DNA of 5,497 bases, taken from NCBI GenBank assembly GCA_003488465.1, contig DNLN01000187.1, forward strand, positions 1 to 5,497, in the 5' to 3' direction. Positions 1-5,293 of this stretch are shown here, piece by piece; within the stretch, counting starts at the first letter, position 1, and every line of letters begins with the position of its first letter. The notes under the pieces are model-generated. The model did no database searches, was not told where the DNA came from, and saw only the letters and a list, made by a program, of their open reading frames with translations. Made by a program: the position numbers and the translations under genes. The stretch comes from Sutterella sp. (GTDB lineage: Bacteria; Pseudomonadota; Gammaproteobacteria; Burkholderiales; Burkholderiaceae_F).

Positions 1-1052
1 CCCGCGCGAGGACTGCCAGGGAAGGCGTGCTGATTCTCGGCAAGATCGTTGAAACGATCGGCGCAGGCGAAGGCTTCGGCGTCGCCTTCATCGACAAGAA
101 CGAGATCTGGTACCTGGAAACCGGCACCGGCCACCAGTGGATCGCCCAGCGTCTGCCGCGCGATGTCTATTTCGCATCGGCCAACCAGGGCCGTCTGCAG
201 GATTTCAAGGCAGGCGATCCGAACTTCCTCTCGAGCCCGACGCTTGTTTCCTGGGCTGAAAAGAACGGCTTTTACAGCGCCAAGGACGGCGCCTTCAATT
301 TCTCCCGCGTCTACACCCGGGATGACGGCCGTGACCGCGCCTACAACGATCCGCGTGTGTGGCAGATCCAGAAGACACTGACTCCGTCCCTGAAGCAGGA
401 TGCAAGGGACGGCCGGTCGTTTCCGGTGTTTGCAAAACCCGAAAAGCCCGTCACGGTCTCAGACCTGATGCGACTCATGGGCGACTTCTATGCCGGCACG
501 GATCATGATCCGTACACGAAGGGCCTGCGCGGGGACGAGCCCTATCGTCCGATCTCGGTCTTCCGCACATACGAAAGCCATGTGATGCAGGTCCGTCCGA
601 ACCTGCCCAAGGAAATCGGCGAAGTGACGTATCTGGCGATGGGCATGTCGGCCCTGGGCATCTACGTGCCCTTCTATCAGGGGTATCGGCAGATTCCCGC
701 GGAATATCGTCTTGGAACCGACAAGGTGGACAGCAAGTCGGCGTACTGGCGCTTCCGCAAGCTGCAAACGCTTGCCATGACCGATTTTGAAAAGCTCTCC
801 CCGGTTGTCCGCAAGGCGTTCAATGCCTACGAGGCCGAATGTCGCGACAAGATGGCGGCCTTCGAAGCAAACTACGTCAAGACTCGCGCCAAGAACGCCA
901 GAAAAGCCGATGCGGATCTGCAGAAGTTCAACACCGCACTCGTGCAGCGTGCCTTCCAGGTGGCAGAGCAAGTCGAGAACGAGCTCTTCACAATCCGCAC
1001 GAAGGACATTCAGGACAAGGTCTTCTTCAAGAACAACAAGCAGCTTGACTAA
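1..1052 (+). CDS. C69-family dipeptidase, C-terminal part (5' end outside window)
   Basis: This is the last 349 residues of a cysteine dipeptidase of family C69 (Peptidase_C69, formerly U34; N-terminal nucleophile fold), which cleaves dipeptides. The frame is open to the left edge, and codons from position 3 read RARTAREG, a conserved stretch well inside this family. The GTG at 27 is therefore internal and not a start. Family hallmarks in the visible part are the segment GAGEGFGVAFIDKNEIWYLE, then TGHQW, and YFASANQGRL (about residues 20-70 of the visible part). The C-terminal hundred residues are charged and alanine-rich and look helical, possibly coiled coil. The catalytic cysteine, propeptide and any signal peptide sit in the missing N-terminal portion, so activity and location cannot be judged. 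Full-length homologues are roughly 470-560 residues. The gene ends at TAA, with a strong terminator 27 bases later. Family assignment is from motif memory and fairly sure. Confidence 0.88.
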   Translation, partial: RARTAREGVLILGKIVETIGAGEGFGVAFIDKNEIWYLETGTGHQWIAQRLPRDVYFASANQGRLQDFKAGDPNFLSSPTLVSWAEKNGFYSAKDGAFNFSRVYTRDDGRDRAYNDPRVWQIQKTLTPSLKQDARDGRSFPVFAKPEKPVTVSDLMRLMGDFYAGTDHDPYTKGLRGDEPYRPISVFRTYESHVMQVRPNLPKEIGEVTYLAMGMSALGIYVPFYQGYRQIPAEYRLGTDKVDSKSAYWRFRKLQTLAMTDFEKLSPVVRKAFNAYEAECRDKMAAFEANYVKTRAKNARKADADLQKFNTALVQRAFQVAEQVENELFTIRTKDIQDKVFFKNNKQLD

Positions 1053-1079
1053 CGCTTCGATCAGTTGACTGCTTTACCG

Positions 1080-1109
1080 GCCCGCGGAGCTTGTGTCCGC
1101 GGGCTTTTT
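1080..1109 (+). terminator. Rho-independent terminator of the dipeptidase gene
   Basis: A perfect 9-bp GC-rich stem (GCCCGCGGA, 1080-1088, pairing with TCCGCGGGC, 1096-1104) has a 7-base loop and is followed at once by TTTTT (1105-1109). It starts 27 bases after the dipeptidase stop codon. The minus-strand side has no T-run after the hairpin, so it should work mainly in the plus direction, although the convergent gene ends only 10 bases away. Confidence 0.93.
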
Positions 1110-1118
1110 CGCACCATC

Positions 1119-1436
1119 TCAATCCAATCCGGCGAAAAAGCGCACTGCTTTCTGCGTTGCTTCTGAGAACACGGAAAGTTCCTCAAGTGTGATTGCCTTC
1201 TCAGCCAGGAGCTTAGCGAGATTCTCGTACATGAGCGATCTGCGCATGTCGCAGCAGACGGCCGTCTTGCGGGCATCCTGACGCACCCGCTTTTCCAGTT
1301 CCCAAAACCGGTCGTCAACGGGAATCTCTGACTGCAGCATTCTCAAATAGCCCGCGACCAGCCGCTCCATGTATCGTCTCTGCCAGTCGGGCAAAAGCTT
1401 GCGGAATTTCTTCCAATCGGATTCATTGACCAGCAT
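1119..1436 (-). CDS. Conserved-looking small protein of unknown function (105 aa)
   Basis: I do not recognise a function. The protein is 105 residues, charged and probably all-helical, with no signal peptide, membrane segment or known catalytic motif. Visible landmarks are W8 and F11 followed by P16, R20-R21-Y22, the segment RFWELEKR (43-50), a Cys-Cys pair (61-62), R65-R66-S67, and an acidic LEELSVFSE segment (84-92). This layout (W..F near the start, a central FW..E..R, then R-S, and FSE near the end) resembles an uncharacterised family of about 100 residues that I associate with betaproteobacteria such as Sutterella. That is recollection, not a search result. The ATG at 1436 is chosen over an upstream in-frame ATG (1517) because a strong AGGGAGG site lies 7 bases before it, and the extra 27 residues look like untranslated leader. 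It follows frdB on the same strand after a 121-base gap containing a hairpin, so co-transcription is uncertain. It converges on the dipeptidase gene. Confidence 0.78.
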   Translation of the reverse strand: MLVNESDWKKFRKLLPDWQRRYMERLVAGYLRMLQSEIPVDDRFWELEKRVRQDARKTAVCCDMRRSLMYENLAKLLAEKAITLEELSVFSEATQKAVRFFAGLD

Positions 1437-1443
1437 CCACCAT

Positions 1444-1450
1444 CCTCCCT
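1444..1450 (-). promoter_or_regulatory. Shine-Dalgarno site that fixes the start of the 105-aa gene
   Basis: Read on the minus strand this is AGGGAGG, 7 bases before the ATG at 1436. The longer alternative start at 1517 has no comparable site, since it falls inside the hairpin downstream of frdB. This decides the start in favour of the 105-residue product. Confidence 0.8.
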
Positions 1451-1498
1451 TCGCGGTTTGATGGGAAAACTCTACGCCGGAAGCACAGATGCGACGAA

Positions 1499-1527
1499 GG
1501 CGCGCCCGATGAATCACCGGACGCGCC
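1499..1527 (-). terminator. frdB: Possible terminator downstream of frdB
   Basis: On the minus strand GGCGCGTCCG (1527-1518) pairs with CGGGCGCGCC (1508-1499), a 10-bp stem with one G-U pair and a 9-base loop, beginning 30 bases after the frdB stop. The stem is very stable, but the tail is only TTCGTC, so this is a weak intrinsic terminator at best. It could instead protect the frdAB mRNA 3' end or give partial read-through into the 105-residue gene. Confidence 0.5.
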
Positions 1528-1557
1528 CTCTTAGTTCCTATCAGAACCGGCTGCTAA

Positions 1558-2364
1558 TTACTTGGCGGCGGTCTTGATGGGGATGGCCTTCTTGGGGGTG
1601 GGAACAACCTTGCTGTAGTTCTTCACACCCTGCTGGGCCATCTTGCGGCGCACGAATGCGATCTGGGTCTTGAGCGGCAGCTGCTTCGGGCAGAAGTCGT
1701 GGCAGCCGAGCAAGGACATGCAGCCGAACACGCCGGAATCGTCGCCGACGACTTCGTAGAAGTCAGCGTCGTTGCGGTGGTCGCGCGGGTCGAGACGGAA
1801 GCGGGCGATCTTGTTGATGCCGAAGGCACCGACAAAGTCCGGACGGATGCGGAACGTACCGCAGCCGGCCACGCAGCAGCCGCACTCAACGCAGCGGTCG
1901 AGCAGATAGATGTCCTCAGCAAGCTGCGGATCCATCGGCACTTCCTTCTTGCGCAGATCGATTTCGTCGTTATCCAGGTGCACCCAGGTCTGGATGCGCT
2001 CGGACATGCCGCGCATCCACTTGCCGGTGTTGACCGAGAGGTCGCCGATGAGTTCGAACACGGGCAGCGGAGCCAGCGTGAACTCGGTGGGCAGATCGCG
2101 GGTCAGCGTACGGCAGGCCAGACCCGGCTTGCCGTTGATCAGCATGGCGCAGGAACCGCAAATGCCGGCGCGGCAGACGAAGTCGAACTGCAGCGACGGA
2201 TCCTGCTTGTCGCGCAGCTCATTGAGCGCGATGAACAGGGTCATCGAATCAGACTCTTCGAGCTCGAAGGTCTGCATGTGCGGCACGCTGAGCGGATCAG
2301 CGGGGTTGTAGCGCAGGATGCTGATCTTGAGCAGGCGATGCTTCTTGGAAACTTGAGTACTCAT
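1558..2364 (-). CDS. frdB: Fumarate reductase iron-sulfur subunit FrdB (Wolinella type)
   Basis: This 268-residue electron-transfer subunit of quinol:fumarate reductase passes electrons from quinol via the membrane anchor to FAD in FrdA. All three cluster sites are intact. [2Fe-2S] ligands are C64, C69, C72 and C84 (VCRAGICGSC...C). [4Fe-4S] ligands are C158, C161, C164 and C225. [3Fe-4S] ligands are C168, C215 and C221. These sit at a constant +7 offset from the Wolinella succinogenes positions as I recall them, and long blocks such as FDFVCRAGICGSC and CPKQLPL match that lineage rather than E. coli FrdB or SdhB. The protein is about 29 residues longer than Wolinella FrdB: 7 extra at the N-terminus and a lysine-rich C-terminal tail of about 22 residues. 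The start is supported by AGGAG (2377-2373) 8 bases upstream. It lies 14 bases after frdA, so the two are clearly one operon. It could run as succinate dehydrogenase in vivo; the sequence cannot tell direction. Confidence 0.96.
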   Translation of the reverse strand: MSTQVSKKHRLLKISILRYNPADPLSVPHMQTFELEESDSMTLFIALNELRDKQDPSLQFDFVCRAGICGSCAMLINGKPGLACRTLTRDLPTEFTLAPLPVFELIGDLSVNTGKWMRGMSERIQTWVHLDNDEIDLRKKEVPMDPQLAEDIYLLDRCVECGCCVAGCGTFRIRPDFVGAFGINKIARFRLDPRDHRNDADFYEVVGDDSGVFGCMSLLGCHDFCPKQLPLKTQIAFVRRKMAQQGVKNYSKVVPTPKKAIPIKTAAK

Positions 2365-2378
2365 TTAACCAGCTCCTA

Positions 2379-4361
2379 TTAGGAAAGGGGTTCATCGATA
2401 CGTTCATTGCGGCCCTGCAGACGCTTGGGCAGCAGATGATGGTACGGCATGATGGCGTCCTGGATCGCGTAGCGATCGGCGCCTTCGGCTTCCATCTTGG
2501 AGCGGATGGCATCGACTTCGGCCTGACGCTTGGGCGTTTCGGGGTTGTCGATGTAGTTCTTCGCACCGTAGCCGCGGAATCCCGGAGGCAGCTCCATCTT
2601 GGAGATGTCGAGCTTCTCGTAGGAGAGCGTGGGAAGCGTATCGCCTTCCTTCCAGGTGGACAGCGTGCGGCAGAGCCAATCGGCGTCGTTACGACGCGGG
2701 TAGTCTTCGCGGAAGTGAGCGCCGCGGGACTCGGTACGAGCCAGAGCGCCGCAGGCCATCGCGAGGGCGACCTTGAGCATCTTGCGGGTGCGATAGGCGT
2801 AGACGAGCTCGGGGTTGGCGCCCGGCTGATCCTTGACGGCAACCTTGAAGGTCTTCTTGTAGAGATCTTCGAGTTCGGCCACTGCGCTTTCCATGTCGGC
2901 GCCGCGGCGGAAGATGCCGATCTTGCTGGTCATGATGTCCTGCATCCGGGTGCGGATGGTGGGCATGTCTTCGCTGCCGGTGTTGTAGAAGAAGCCGTCG
3001 AGCTCGTTCTGAACCTTGGCAACGGAGTCGTAGATCAGCGAGGTCGGGATGTCAATGCCATTCTCAGCCTTCTCGCAGAAGTCGGCAATGAATTCACCGA
3101 CGATCATACCGGCAACGACGGTCTCAGCAACGGAGTTGCCGCCCAGACGGTTGAAGCCGTGCATATCCCAGCAGGCAGCTTCGCCAGCGGCGAACAGGCC
3201 CTTCAGCTGACGGGACTCGCCGGTGTAGTTGGTGCGCACGCCGCCCATCGTGTAGTGCTGGGCCGGACGGACCGGGATCCATTCCTTGGTCGGGTCGACG
3301 CCGAGGAAGTAATGGCAGATCTCATACACTTCACGCAGGTTGTGCTTGATGTGGTGTTCGCCAAGCAGCGTGATGTCAAGCCAGATGTGTTCGCCGAAGC
3401 GGCTCTTCACACCCTTGCCCTGGGCAATGCGCTCTTCCATGCGGCGGGAAACCACGTCGCGGGAGGCGAGTTCCTTCTTCTCGGGCTCGACGTCCGGCAT
3501 GAAGCGGTGGCCGTCAACGTCACGCAGCAGACCGCCGTCACCGCGGCAGCCTTCGGTAACCAGAATGCCGGCCGGGAAGATGCCGGTCGGGTGGAACTGG
3601 ACGGCTTCCATGTTGCCGAGGGTGGCAACACCGGTCTCGAGAGCCAGAGCGTGGCCGATGCCTTCGCAGATCACGGCGTTCGTCGTGACGCGGAACAGAC
3701 GGCCGGCGCCGCCGGCGGCGATGGCGGTTGCCTTGGCAACGTAGGCCATCAGTTCGCCGTTGCGCAGATCGCGAACGACAGCGCCGTAGCAGCGCTTGCC
3801 GTCATGGATCAGGGAGAGAGCCTCAACGCGCTCAATCACGGGGATCTGTTCGGCGATGATGCGGTCGCTCATGGCGTTCAGCATGGCGTGGCCGGTACCG
3901 TCGGACACGAAGCAGGTACGCCACTTCTTGGTACCGCCGAAGTCGCGCTGACCGATCAGGCCGGCGGCTTCCTTGCGCTCGGTAATGGTGACGCGCTCGC
4001 CATTGATGACGACCTGACGGTCACCCGGGGTGATACGGCTCCAGGGCACGCCCCAGGCAGCCAGTTCGCGCACGGCCTTCGGGCTCGTGTTCACGAACAT
4101 ACGCACCACATCCTGGTCGGCACCCCAGTCGGAGCCGCGGACCGTATCAGCGAAGTGAACGTCCTCGTTGTCGCCAACGCCCTTGATCACGTTGGCGAGG
4201 CTGGCCTGCATACCGCCCTGGGCAGCCTTAGAGTGAGAGCGCTTCGGGGGCACCAGCGACAGCACGATCGTGTCATGGCCACGGCGCTTTGCAGCGCAGG
4301 CAGTGCGCAGACCCGCGAGGCCGGCACCGATCACCAGTACGTCGGTGTAGATAATTTTCAT
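2379..4361 (-). CDS. frdA: Fumarate reductase flavoprotein subunit FrdA (Wolinella type)
   Basis: This 660-residue catalytic subunit reduces fumarate to succinate at a covalently bound FAD, on the cytoplasmic face when the complex is anchored in the membrane. The Rossmann FAD motif GAGLAG is at 12-17, and H43 in [10 protein letters not shown] is the flavin-linked histidine, the same number as in Wolinella succinogenes. Active-site residues known from that enzyme are present: H257, T269, E270, R301 (the proton-shuttle arginine) and H369, plus R405 (404 in Wolinella). Length is close to the Wolinella protein (about 656) and clearly longer than E. coli FrdA (about 602). The C-terminal helical domain, with [13 protein letters not shown], is complete. 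The start ATG has AAGGAG (4375-4370) 8 bases upstream. Transcription proceeds into frdB. No frdC precedes it, although Wolinella and Campylobacter have frdCAB. I see no convincing sigma-70 promoter immediately upstream. No frameshift or missing key residue was seen. Confidence 0.97.
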   Translation of the reverse strand: MKIIYTDVLVIGAGLAGLRTACAAKRRGHDTIVLSLVPPKRSHSKAAQGGMQASLANVIKGVGDNEDVHFADTVRGSDWGADQDVVRMFVNTSPKAVRELAAWGVPWSRITPGDRQVVINGERVTITERKEAAGLIGQRDFGGTKKWRTCFVSDGTGHAMLNAMSDRIIAEQIPVIERVEALSLIHDGKRCYGAVVRDLRNGELMAYVAKATAIAAGGAGRLFRVTTNAVICEGIGHALALETGVATLGNMEAVQFHPTGIFPAGILVTEGCRGDGGLLRDVDGHRFMPDVEPEKKELASRDVVSRRMEERIAQGKGVKSRFGEHIWLDITLLGEHHIKHNLREVYEICHYFLGVDPTKEWIPVRPAQHYTMGGVRTNYTGESRQLKGLFAAGEAACWDMHGFNRLGGNSVAETVVAGMIVGEFIADFCEKAENGIDIPTSLIYDSVAKVQNELDGFFYNTGSEDMPTIRTRMQDIMTSKIGIFRRGADMESAVAELEDLYKKTFKVAVKDQPGANPELVYAYRTRKMLKVALAMACGALARTESRGAHFREDYPRRNDADWLCRTLSTWKEGDTLPTLSYEKLDISKMELPPGFRGYGAKNYIDNPETPKRQAEVDAIRSKMEAEGADRYAIQDAIMPYHHLLPKRLQGRNERIDEPLS

Positions 4362-4450
4362 AAAGGTTTCTCCTTGATCCTAATGGATCCGCCTCGCACC
4401 TCGTCTCTCGCTCCCTTTTGGGGCTCAAGGGATGAAGCGCTTGCGGCAGG

Positions 4451-4466
4451 GTCGAAATATTGCGAC
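4451..4466. promoter_or_regulatory. Near-perfect 16-bp palindrome upstream of frdA
   Basis: GTCGAAATATTGCGAC is symmetric at 14 of 16 positions: GTCG and CGAC arms around an AATATT core. It lies 90-105 bases before the frdA start. An AT-core palindrome in GC-rich surroundings is operator-like, but I cannot name a regulator and it may be chance. Confidence 0.35.
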
Positions 4467-4477
4467 TTGCCCGATTC

Positions 4478-4500
4478 GCCGATCCGGTGACCGCATCGGC
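4478..4500. repeat. Interrupted inverted repeat / hairpin upstream of frdA
   Basis: GCCGAT (4478-4483) and ATCGGC (4495-4500) pair. Inside them, after one C-C mismatch, CGG and CCG pair around a TGA loop. It is 117-139 bases before the frdA ATG and could be a leader-RNA hairpin or a protein site. There is no T-run, so it is not an intrinsic terminator. Confidence 0.4.
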
Positions 4501-4503
4501 TGA

Positions 4504-4531
4504 CCCGGCTCCTCGCCCGGCTCCCGGCTCC
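4504..4531. repeat. Three short direct repeats CCCGGCTCC
   Basis: CCCGGCTCC occurs at 4504-4512, 4516-4524 and 4523-4531 (the last two overlap by two bases). On the frdA-sense strand this reads as GGAGCCGGG three times. The spacing (12 then 7 bases) is irregular, so a stacked protein site is not obvious. It may be slippage-derived low-complexity sequence in the frdA leader. Confidence 0.45.
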
Positions 4532-4598
4532 CCGCCCTCCCTATGGGAAAGCGACTTGACGAAAACCGTTCAGTTAGGGGTCTCGACATCCAACACAA

Positions 4599-4632
4599 AC
4601 TTTCCTGATAGGCATTGAGGTATCAGGAAAGT
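4599..4632. repeat. Perfect 12-bp inverted repeat with 10-base loop
   Basis: ACTTTCCTGATA (4599-4610) and TATCAGGAAAGT (4621-4632) are exact reverse complements around GGCATTGAGG. On the minus strand the hairpin is followed by TTGTGTTG, a poor T-tract; on the plus strand by CCGCTTGG. It could be a weak minus-strand terminator or attenuator about 240 bases before frdA, an RNA processing hairpin, or a regulator site. Its right arm shares three bases with the next hairpin (4630-4643), so in RNA the two exclude each other. Confidence 0.6.
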
Positions 4633-4801
4633 CCGCTTGGACTGGCACAGACTGTGCGTCATGCGGTTATGTTCCTGTGCGCGCGCCGCCCGCTTCTTCG
4701 ACTACCCCAAGCACAGAACCTGTTGCCAGGCCGCTGTTTCGAGAACCGGCCGGCCCGTCTTGCGACGGCCGCATCACGCATGGCGGAAAATCGCATTTCC
4801 G
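4630..4801. other. Run of adjacent small hairpins, possible structured RNA
   Basis: Five potential hairpins follow closely. AGTCC/GGACT with a 4-base loop spans 4630-4643. GCACA/TGTGC with a 3-base loop spans 4645-4657. GTTCCTGTGC (4671-4680) pairs with GCACAGAAC (4711-4719) with one bulged C. CCGTC/GACGG spans 4755-4768 and reads as a GCAA (GNRA) loop on the minus strand. CGGAAA/TTTCCG with a 6-base loop spans 4784-4801. The density suggests a structured RNA but does not match any class I know. The strand is undetermined. GC-rich DNA gives chance hairpins, so this is tentative. Confidence 0.25.
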
Positions 4802-4815
4802 TCATAGCCAAAGCC

Positions 4816-4840
4816 AAAAACCCACGCATTCCGCGGGGGT
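4816..4840 (-). terminator. Intrinsic terminator-like structure on the minus strand
   Basis: Read on the minus strand, ACCC (4840-4837) pairs with GGGT (4823-4820) and CGC (4835-4833) with GCG (4827-4825) around loop GGAAT, with one C-T mismatch, followed directly by TTTT (five Ts counting the last stem base). Outer sequences AAAGCC (4850-4845) and GGCTTT (4815-4810) can lengthen the stem. No annotated gene ends here, which implies a small minus-strand transcript arising between here and ridA. Confidence 0.45.
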
Positions 4841-4874
4841 CTAAGGCTTTTGCCCGAGGGCAGTTTATGGAAGG

Positions 4875-4976
4875 CTACCTACTCAGTACTATAGGGGTAA
4901 ACCCTAACATCTTCCCATGTTCAAATTGCTCCCGTCGGCCGTCCAGTTCCCGGAGATCATTGATTCGACATGGCAT
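4875..4976 (-). CDS. Possible 33-codon small ORF before the minus-strand terminator
   Basis: An ATG at 4976 opens a 33-residue frame ending at TAG (4877-4875). GGGAAAGG (4991-4984) lies 7 bases before the ATG, and the terminator-like hairpin begins 35 bases after the stop. The product would be hydrophilic and charged (it begins MPCRINDLREL and ends near GFTPIVLSR), with no membrane segment. I do not recognise it. An in-frame stop sits immediately before the ATG, so it is not the visible end of a longer protein. A loose resemblance of the EHGKMLGFT part to a segment of CitE-like aldolases could mean a gene remnant but is probably chance. Alternatives are a regulatory leader peptide, or an accidental ORF inside a small RNA. 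Confidence 0.25.
   Translation of the reverse strand: MPCRINDLRELDGRREQFEHGKMLGFTPIVLSR
4876..4899. promoter_or_regulatory. Cluster of NarL-like heptamers with a TACTAT box
   Basis: AGGGGTA (4893-4899; complement TACCCCT) fits the NarL heptamer consensus TACYYMT fully. TACCTAC (4876-4882) and TACTCAG (4880-4886) each fit six of seven positions. They are not in the 7-2-7 arrangement. TACTAT (4887-4892) could be a plus-strand -10 box, with TTTATG (4864-4869) 17 bases upstream as a poor -35. No plus-strand gene follows closely, so this is weak. Confidence 0.2.
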
Positions 4977-5023
4977 TCAAGCGCCTTTCCCGAGATCGCA
5001 CAGAGAGAGGCCACTCCCTGGAC

Positions 5024-5052
5024 AAATTAAGTAAATTCCATGATCATGTCAG
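5024..5052 (-). promoter_or_regulatory. Weak candidate promoter for a small minus-strand transcript
   Basis: On the minus strand CTGACA (5052-5047, five of six matches to TTGACA) is followed after 17 bases by TAATTT (5029-5024, three of six matches to TATAAT). A start near 5017 would give a transcript of about 200 nt that includes the 33-codon ORF and ends at the hairpin at 4816-4840. The -10 match is poor. Confidence 0.22.
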
Positions 5053-5070
5053 GCGAAATTCGTTTTAAAT

Positions 5071-5086
5071 TACCCATTAAGGGGTA
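5071..5086. promoter_or_regulatory. NarL/NarP-type 7-2-7 binding site
   Basis: TACCCAT, two bases (TA), then AGGGGTA: both heptamers fit the NarL consensus TACYYMT as inverted repeats with exactly two bases between them, the arrangement bound by both NarL and NarP. Its centre is about -79 from the start predicted by the ridA promoter candidate, a workable position for activation. It is about 710 bases from frdA, whose E. coli counterpart is repressed by NarL with nitrate. Site identity rests on consensus match only. Confidence 0.5.
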
Positions 5087-5122
5087 CATACTATAAAAAA
5101 TACCACCACACTAATTCATTTA

Positions 5123-5151
5123 TTCAATCGAACAATTATTTGCGTTAGAAT
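5123..5151 (+). promoter_or_regulatory. ridA: Candidate sigma-70 promoter for ridA
   Basis: TAGAAT (5146-5151) matches five of six bases of TATAAT. TTCAAT lies 17 bases upstream as a weak -35 (three of six). It sits in the most AT-rich part of the window. It would leave a leader of about 135 bases before the ridA ATG, containing the 16-bp palindrome at 5199-5214. The poor -35 would suit an activator-dependent promoter. Confidence 0.4.
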
Positions 5152-5198
5152 TTAACAATGAATGCCAACAAGCACGGATCAGCAAGGTCAAAAGCCTC

Positions 5199-5214
5199 AA
5201 TTGTCCGGACAATT
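5199..5214. promoter_or_regulatory. Perfect 16-bp palindrome upstream of ridA, operator-like
   Basis: AATTGTCCGGACAATT is a perfect dyad, extended outward by GCC (5194-5196) and GGC (5216-5218) with unequal spacers. It lies 79 bases before the ridA start. The GT-N4-AC core within TTGTCCGGACAA resembles operators of GntR-family regulators of the FadR branch. That family label is an inference; no regulator gene is in the window. As RNA it would be a poor hairpin because it has no loop, so a protein site is more likely. Confidence 0.5.
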
Positions 5215-5293
5215 TGGCATATTTTAAGAAACGCTTCAGCAACCGGCTCGAAGATGTCGATTGCCCAATGTAACTACTATGGAGGTCACTGTA

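Larger units (their letters stand above)
4362..5293. other. Long divergent intergenic region between frdA and ridA
   Basis: These 932 bases separate divergent frdA and ridA and hold no protein gene of normal size that I can support. The part nearest frdA (to about 5030) is GC-rich and full of potential hairpins. The part nearest ridA (about 5030-5160) turns sharply AT-rich and looks like promoter DNA. I looked on the minus strand for FrdC-like hydrophobic peptides, intact or decayed, and found none. An open frame on the plus strand at 4615-5034 has a TTG start, no ribosome site and a low-complexity Arg/Ser/Pro-rich translation, so I do not call it. Individual palindromes, repeats and possible small transcripts are listed separately. 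Confidence 0.8.

Noticed and set aside
27..1052. GTG at 27 as the start of the dipeptidase
   Set aside because: The frame stays open to the window edge, and the codons before it encode a conserved family stretch (ARTAREG). No ribosome site precedes the GTG.
1699..2382. A 227-codon plus-strand frame across frdB
   Set aside because: It is antisense to frdB, whose Fe-S ligands are fully conserved. The shadow translation has biased composition and no motif.
4376..4389. Short inverted repeat GATCC-TAAT-GGATC next to the frdA ribosome site, and an FNR-like TTGAT
   Set aside because: The arms are only 5 bp. The second half does not fit the FNR half-site ATCAA, so an anaerobic FNR site is not supported.
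2436..4490. A 684-codon open frame on the plus strand across frdA
   Set aside because: It is antisense to the clearly real frdA. Its translation is a Val/Ala/Gly/His-rich complement shadow caused by GC-biased codon use, with no domain or ribosome site.
4556..4561. TTGACG on the plus strand as a -35 box
   Set aside because: No acceptable -10 hexamer lies 15-19 bases downstream, and no plus-strand gene follows.
4621..4990. RNase P RNA, suggested by AGGAAAGTCCG at 4625-4635
   Set aside because: The 5' P4-like string resembles rnpB, but the other conserved blocks (the GGTAAGAGC region and the 3' ACAGAA...GGCTTA part) are missing and the fold does not follow.
4615..5034. A 139-codon plus-strand frame in the intergenic region
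   Set aside because: It has a TTG start with no ribosome site, an Arg/Ser/Pro-rich translation with no recognisable domain, and it runs across several hairpins.
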